A DNA stretch of 64,000 nucleotides. Source: Sphingobacterium spiritivorum. Its GTDB lineage: Bacteria > Bacteroidota > Bacteroidia > Sphingobacteriales > Sphingobacteriaceae. A program made the position numbers and the translations under genes. Under the pieces are notes generated by a model, which did not search any database, was not told where the DNA came from, and was given only the letters and a program-made list of their open reading frames with translations. How positions within the stretch are numbered: the stretch's first letter is position 1; each line of letters begins with the position of its first letter. Positions 61,097 to 64,000 of the stretch are shown here, in pieces. The stretch lies in contig NZ_CP068082.1 of NCBI RefSeq assembly GCF_016724845.1, positions 4,712,001 through 4,776,000 on the forward strand. The letters are read 5' to 3'.

Positions 61097-62317
61097 TTGA
61101 ATTTTCCTTACTTCCTTGCTCAGCGAATTACTTTTTTAGGAAAGCGTACTTTCTCTAAGCTGATTGTGCGTGTGACAGTCAGTGCTATTGTATTGGCTAT
61201 AGCAGCGATGATCTTATCTGTCGCTGTACTCAGAGGATTTAAAGATGAAATCACCGAGAAGCAACGTGGCTTCTTTGGAGATATACTGGTTACCAAACAA
61301 GACTTGAACAGTTCTTACGAGAATACGCCTATGTCTCTGAGTAAGGCGCGTATGGATGCCATACGTACATCACCTAATGTACAGTCTATTTATCCTTTTG
61401 CGACCAAGGCCGGCATTATGAATGTAAACGGTGAAGTCGAAGGAGTATTGTTAAAAGGTGTCGATTCGACTTATGATCAGCGCTATCTGTCCAAAACTAT
61501 TGTCGAAGGAGATACAATAGACTTCAATGCCGAAAACGGAGCAAATACACAAATCCTGATATCTTCTTACTTTGCCAAACGGATGCGTCTAAAACTGGGA
61601 GACGATTTTATAATGTATTTTGTACAGGAACCTGTACGTAAACGCAAGTTTGTTGTAAAGGGTATCTTCAATACGGGATCACAGGAACTGGATAAGGTCT
61701 ACGTCGTAGGAGCTTTATCGCTCATCAGAAGACTCAATAACCTGGATGATCAGGAAGCCGGAGGATATGAAATACGGGTTCGTGATTTTGAAAAACTCGT
61801 ACCGACTACAGAGCAGGTAAATGATCACCTGCCAATAGATCTGAATGCCCGAAATATTGTGGAACAAATGCCGGACATTTTCGAATGGCTCAATATGCTG
61901 GATATGAATGCAAATATCATCTTTGTACTCATGGTGATCGTTGCTGTTATCAATATGATTTCGTCCCTGCTGATCAGTATTCTGGAACGAACATCTATGA
62001 TTGGTATACTGAAAGCTTTAGGATTCAACAACCGTGGAATTAAACGGGTCTTTATGTATAATGCCCTGTACATTATAGGACTGGGACTTCTTATCGGTAA
62101 TGCACTCGCTTTAGGATTGTTTTATTTTCAGGAAAAGACCAGGTTTTTCAAACTGGATGAAAGCACATATTATATCTCTTATGTACCTGTCAAGATTTTC
62201 TGGTATGATATAGCCGGACTCAATCTGGCTTTGATTGCAATTGCTATGATCTCACTTTTTGTACCCTCTATGCTGATCACTAAGATCAGCCCGATCAAAG
62301 CAATCCAGTTTAAATAA
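61097..62317 (+). CDS. ABC transporter permease, LolC/LolE (FtsX-like) family
   Basis: A 406-residue permease with one N-terminal helix (VTVSAIVLAIAAMILSVAVL), a large periplasmic domain (about 50-265) and three C-terminal helices with the FtsX core (IFVLMVIVAVINMISSLLIS). LolC/E family members extract lipoproteins. It starts at TTG (61097, MNFPYFLAQRITF), with no ATG in a better place. The ATPase partner is not next to it. Confidence 0.82.
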   Translation: MNFPYFLAQRITFLGKRTFSKLIVRVTVSAIVLAIAAMILSVAVLRGFKDEITEKQRGFFGDILVTKQDLNSSYENTPMSLSKARMDAIRTSPNVQSIYPFATKAGIMNVNGEVEGVLLKGVDSTYDQRYLSKTIVEGDTIDFNAENGANTQILISSYFAKRMRLKLGDDFIMYFVQEPVRKRKFVVKGIFNTGSQELDKVYVVGALSLIRRLNNLDDQEAGGYEIRVRDFEKLVPTTEQVNDHLPIDLNARNIVEQMPDIFEWLNMLDMNANIIFVLMVIVAVINMISSLLISILERTSMIGILKALGFNNRGIKRVFMYNALYIIGLGLLIGNALALGLFYFQEKTRFFKLDESTYYISYVPVKIFWYDIAGLNLALIAIAMISLFVPSMLITKISPIKAIQFK

Positions 62318-62426
62318 AACCAGTGTCATAAGACTAAGTTTTCTCCAGGTTTCCCGTTGTTTTTTATATTTTTGAAACAATTCATGTTTAATCATGTATT
62401 AAAATTAATCACGCAAGAAACTTTTT

Positions 62427-64000
62427 ATGAACAAAACCCTGGAACATTTACAACACGCCTTTGAGGCTCCCCTCAAAAGTCCTGTCCTTATTTTTGCCCT
62501 TGTTCTTTTTATTATTCTGCTGTCCCCGATTTTATTGCGTCCCATACGGATCCCCGGAATCATCGGCCTGATTATTTCCGGAGTCGTTATCGGCCCCCAC
62601 GGATTAAACTGGTTAGAAAAGAACTCTGCAGTAGATCTTTTTTCGACAATTGGTCTGCTTTATATCATGTTTATTGCAGGGCTGGAACTGGATATGAACG
62701 AGTTTAAGAAAACCAAACATAAGAGTATCTGGTTTGGCTTTTTCACCTTTATAATCCCGATTGCCATAGGCTTTCCTGTCTGTCATTATATTCTGGATTA
62801 CGGCATTCTTTCGAGCTTGCTGATTGCCAGCATGTTTGCTACACACACATTGGTTTCATATCCTATTGTCAATAGTTATGGTATTTCCAAAAACGAGGCA
62901 GTAGCGATCACCATAGGTGGTACCATCCTGACTGATACGGCAGTATTGATTATTCTGGCTGTTATTTCAGGCGCCACTCAAGGCACCATCAATCAGGAAT
63001 TCTGGGTTACATTAGGTGTTTCCTTTGCTGTCTTTCTGTTTATTATGTTTGGGATCATTCCACGTATTGCCAAATGGTTTTTTGAAAAGGTCGAAAGCGA
63101 GAAAACAGCCAATTATATTTTTGTATTAGCCGTTGTATTTTTTGCAGCATTTATGGCTGAGATGGCTGGCCTGGAACCTATTATCGGGGCCTTCGTGGCA
63201 GGTCTGGCACTTAATAAACTGATTCCGCATTCTTCGGCATTGATGAATCGAATTGAATTCATCGGTAATGCTATTTTCATTCCTTTCTTCCTGATCAGTG
63301 TGGGAATGATCGTAGATGTGAGTGTATTGATGCATGGCCCTACAGCACTTATCGTAGCGTTTACATTGACTATCGTTGCTGTAGCCGGCAAGTATCTGGC
63401 AGCCTGGATCACCCAATTGGTCTTCAAATACAGCAAACAGCAACGCAATGTGATTTTTGGTCTCAGCAGCGCACATGCTGCAGCTACACTTGCCGTCATA
63501 ATGGTAGGACACCGCAACGGACTGATCGATGACAATGTGCTGAACGGCACTATTTTACTGATCCTTGTCACCTGTATTATTTCCACTATTGTAACAGAAA
63601 ATGCATCTAAAAAGATGATTATGGCCGGCGATCAGGACGAACATCACTACTCTGAAGTCAATGAGAAAGATGAACAACTGATGATCCCGATAGCGAATCT
63701 GAGTAATATGGAACCTATTCTGGACTTTGCGACATTGATCAAAAGTAAAAAATCACCTCATCCGATCAGCGTGGTATCTGTTGTGAAAGATGATTTTCAG
63801 GCTGAAAAGAACATGGCTACAGCACGTAAAAATCTGGATAATACAGTTAAATACGCTTCCGGTTCAGAGACTGAAGTAGAAATCATGGCTCCTGTAGATA
63901 TCAATATTGCTTCAGGGATAAGCCATACCGCACAGGAAATCATGGCGAACTGCCTGATACTGGGATGGCCGCAGGAAACAAGTTTTGTTGAAAAAATAGT
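62427..64000 (+). CDS. Cation:proton antiporter (Kef/NhaP type), cut by window end
   Basis: The first 525 residues of a CPA-type antiporter. The N-terminus has about 12 membrane segments with the family motifs LLYIMFIAGLELDMNEF, GGTILTDTAVLIIL and MAGLEPIIGAFVAGLAL. From about residue 410 the protein is soluble and contains Usp-like sequence (NLSNMEPILDFATLIKSKKS). The 109-base gap before it has a TATTTTTG at 62367-62374 on the plus strand that may be its -7 element. Confidence 0.85.
   Translation, partial: MNKTLEHLQHAFEAPLKSPVLIFALVLFIILLSPILLRPIRIPGIIGLIISGVVIGPHGLNWLEKNSAVDLFSTIGLLYIMFIAGLELDMNEFKKTKHKSIWFGFFTFIIPIAIGFPVCHYILDYGILSSLLIASMFATHTLVSYPIVNSYGISKNEAVAITIGGTILTDTAVLIILAVISGATQGTINQEFWVTLGVSFAVFLFIMFGIIPRIAKWFFEKVESEKTANYIFVLAVVFFAAFMAEMAGLEPIIGAFVAGLALNKLIPHSSALMNRIEFIGNAIFIPFFLISVGMIVDVSVLMHGPTALIVAFTLTIVAVAGKYLAAWITQLVFKYSKQQRNVIFGLSSAHAAATLAVIMVGHRNGLIDDNVLNGTILLILVTCIISTIVTENASKKMIMAGDQDEHHYSEVNEKDEQLMIPIANLSNMEPILDFATLIKSKKSPHPISVVSVVKDDFQAEKNMATARKNLDNTVKYASGSETEVEIMAPVDINIASGISHTAQEIMANCLILGWPQETSFVEKI

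Overview
The window looks like chromosome of a Sphingobacterium-like member of the Bacteroidota. Housekeeping genes at the right (rpsU, xerD, an M16 peptidase, a 286-residue RpoD, fmt) are of Bacteroidota type, several promoters fit the TAnnTTTG -7 consensus, and almost no gene has a Shine-Dalgarno sequence except rpsU. Roughly positions 1-48600 belong to an integrative and conjugative element (ICE) of the Bacteroides CTnDOT/Tra type, whose left end lies outside the window. Positions 48611-64000 are core chromosome.

Layout, left to right. (1) 1-9554: an AT-rich accessory module. It has a two-gene minus-strand operon (a 942-residue protein followed, with a 4-base overlap, by a giant DEAD/DEAH helicase with a DUF1998-type zinc-binding C-terminus) that resembles a type III Druantia (DruH-DruE) anti-phage system, plus a divergent HEPN-like gene. 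The helicase frame carries an in-frame TAA after codon 635, yet stays open and family-like for another ~1326 codons up to the window edge. (2) 9639-28712: the conjugation operon on the minus strand. Read in transcription order it has mobA, mobB (relaxase), a ParA ATPase, a DUF3408 protein, a TraD-like protein, two TraE-like pilin candidates, traF, traG (VirB4), three tandem TraI-like paralogues, a DUF5045 protein, traJ-N, the VirD4-type coupling protein, an M23 peptidase, ArdC and accessory genes. (3) 28709-33502: a cytosine DNA methylase whose gene also carries a second long, family-like protein in another frame of the same strand; then a 640-base non-coding zone with a long hairpin and a ~320-base degenerate hexanucleotide tract; then duplicated primase-like and HTH-like genes and an XRE regulator. 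(4) 33613-36044: conserved-looking genes of unknown role. (5) 36159-46763: metal-resistance cargo with an MFS exporter, a CzcB-like adaptor, a CzcA-TolC fusion, a HupE-like permease and two His-rich secreted proteins. (6) 47125-48426: the tyrosine integrase, lying next to a CAU-anticodon tRNA gene (48611-48684) that is the likely attachment site. A 5'-half remnant of a near-identical tRNA lies just beyond it.

The chromosomal flank holds a HAD phosphatase, rpsU with a full Shine-Dalgarno (unusual in this phylum and probably autoregulatory), tRNA-Arg(CCG), a TonB-receptor/His-rich lipoprotein metal-acquisition locus, xerD, an M16 peptidase, rpoD, a small XRE regulator, fmt, a LolC/E-type permease and a truncated Kef/NhaP-type antiporter.

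How it fits together: MobA/MobB would nick the ICE at an oriT near the mob operon (the hairpin and hexamer zone is a candidate), the coupling protein passes the DNA to the Tra type IV secretion machine, ArdC and the methylase protect it on arrival, and the Druantia-like and metal-efflux modules are cargo that benefits the host. All functional calls come from motif reading by eye; no database search was possible.
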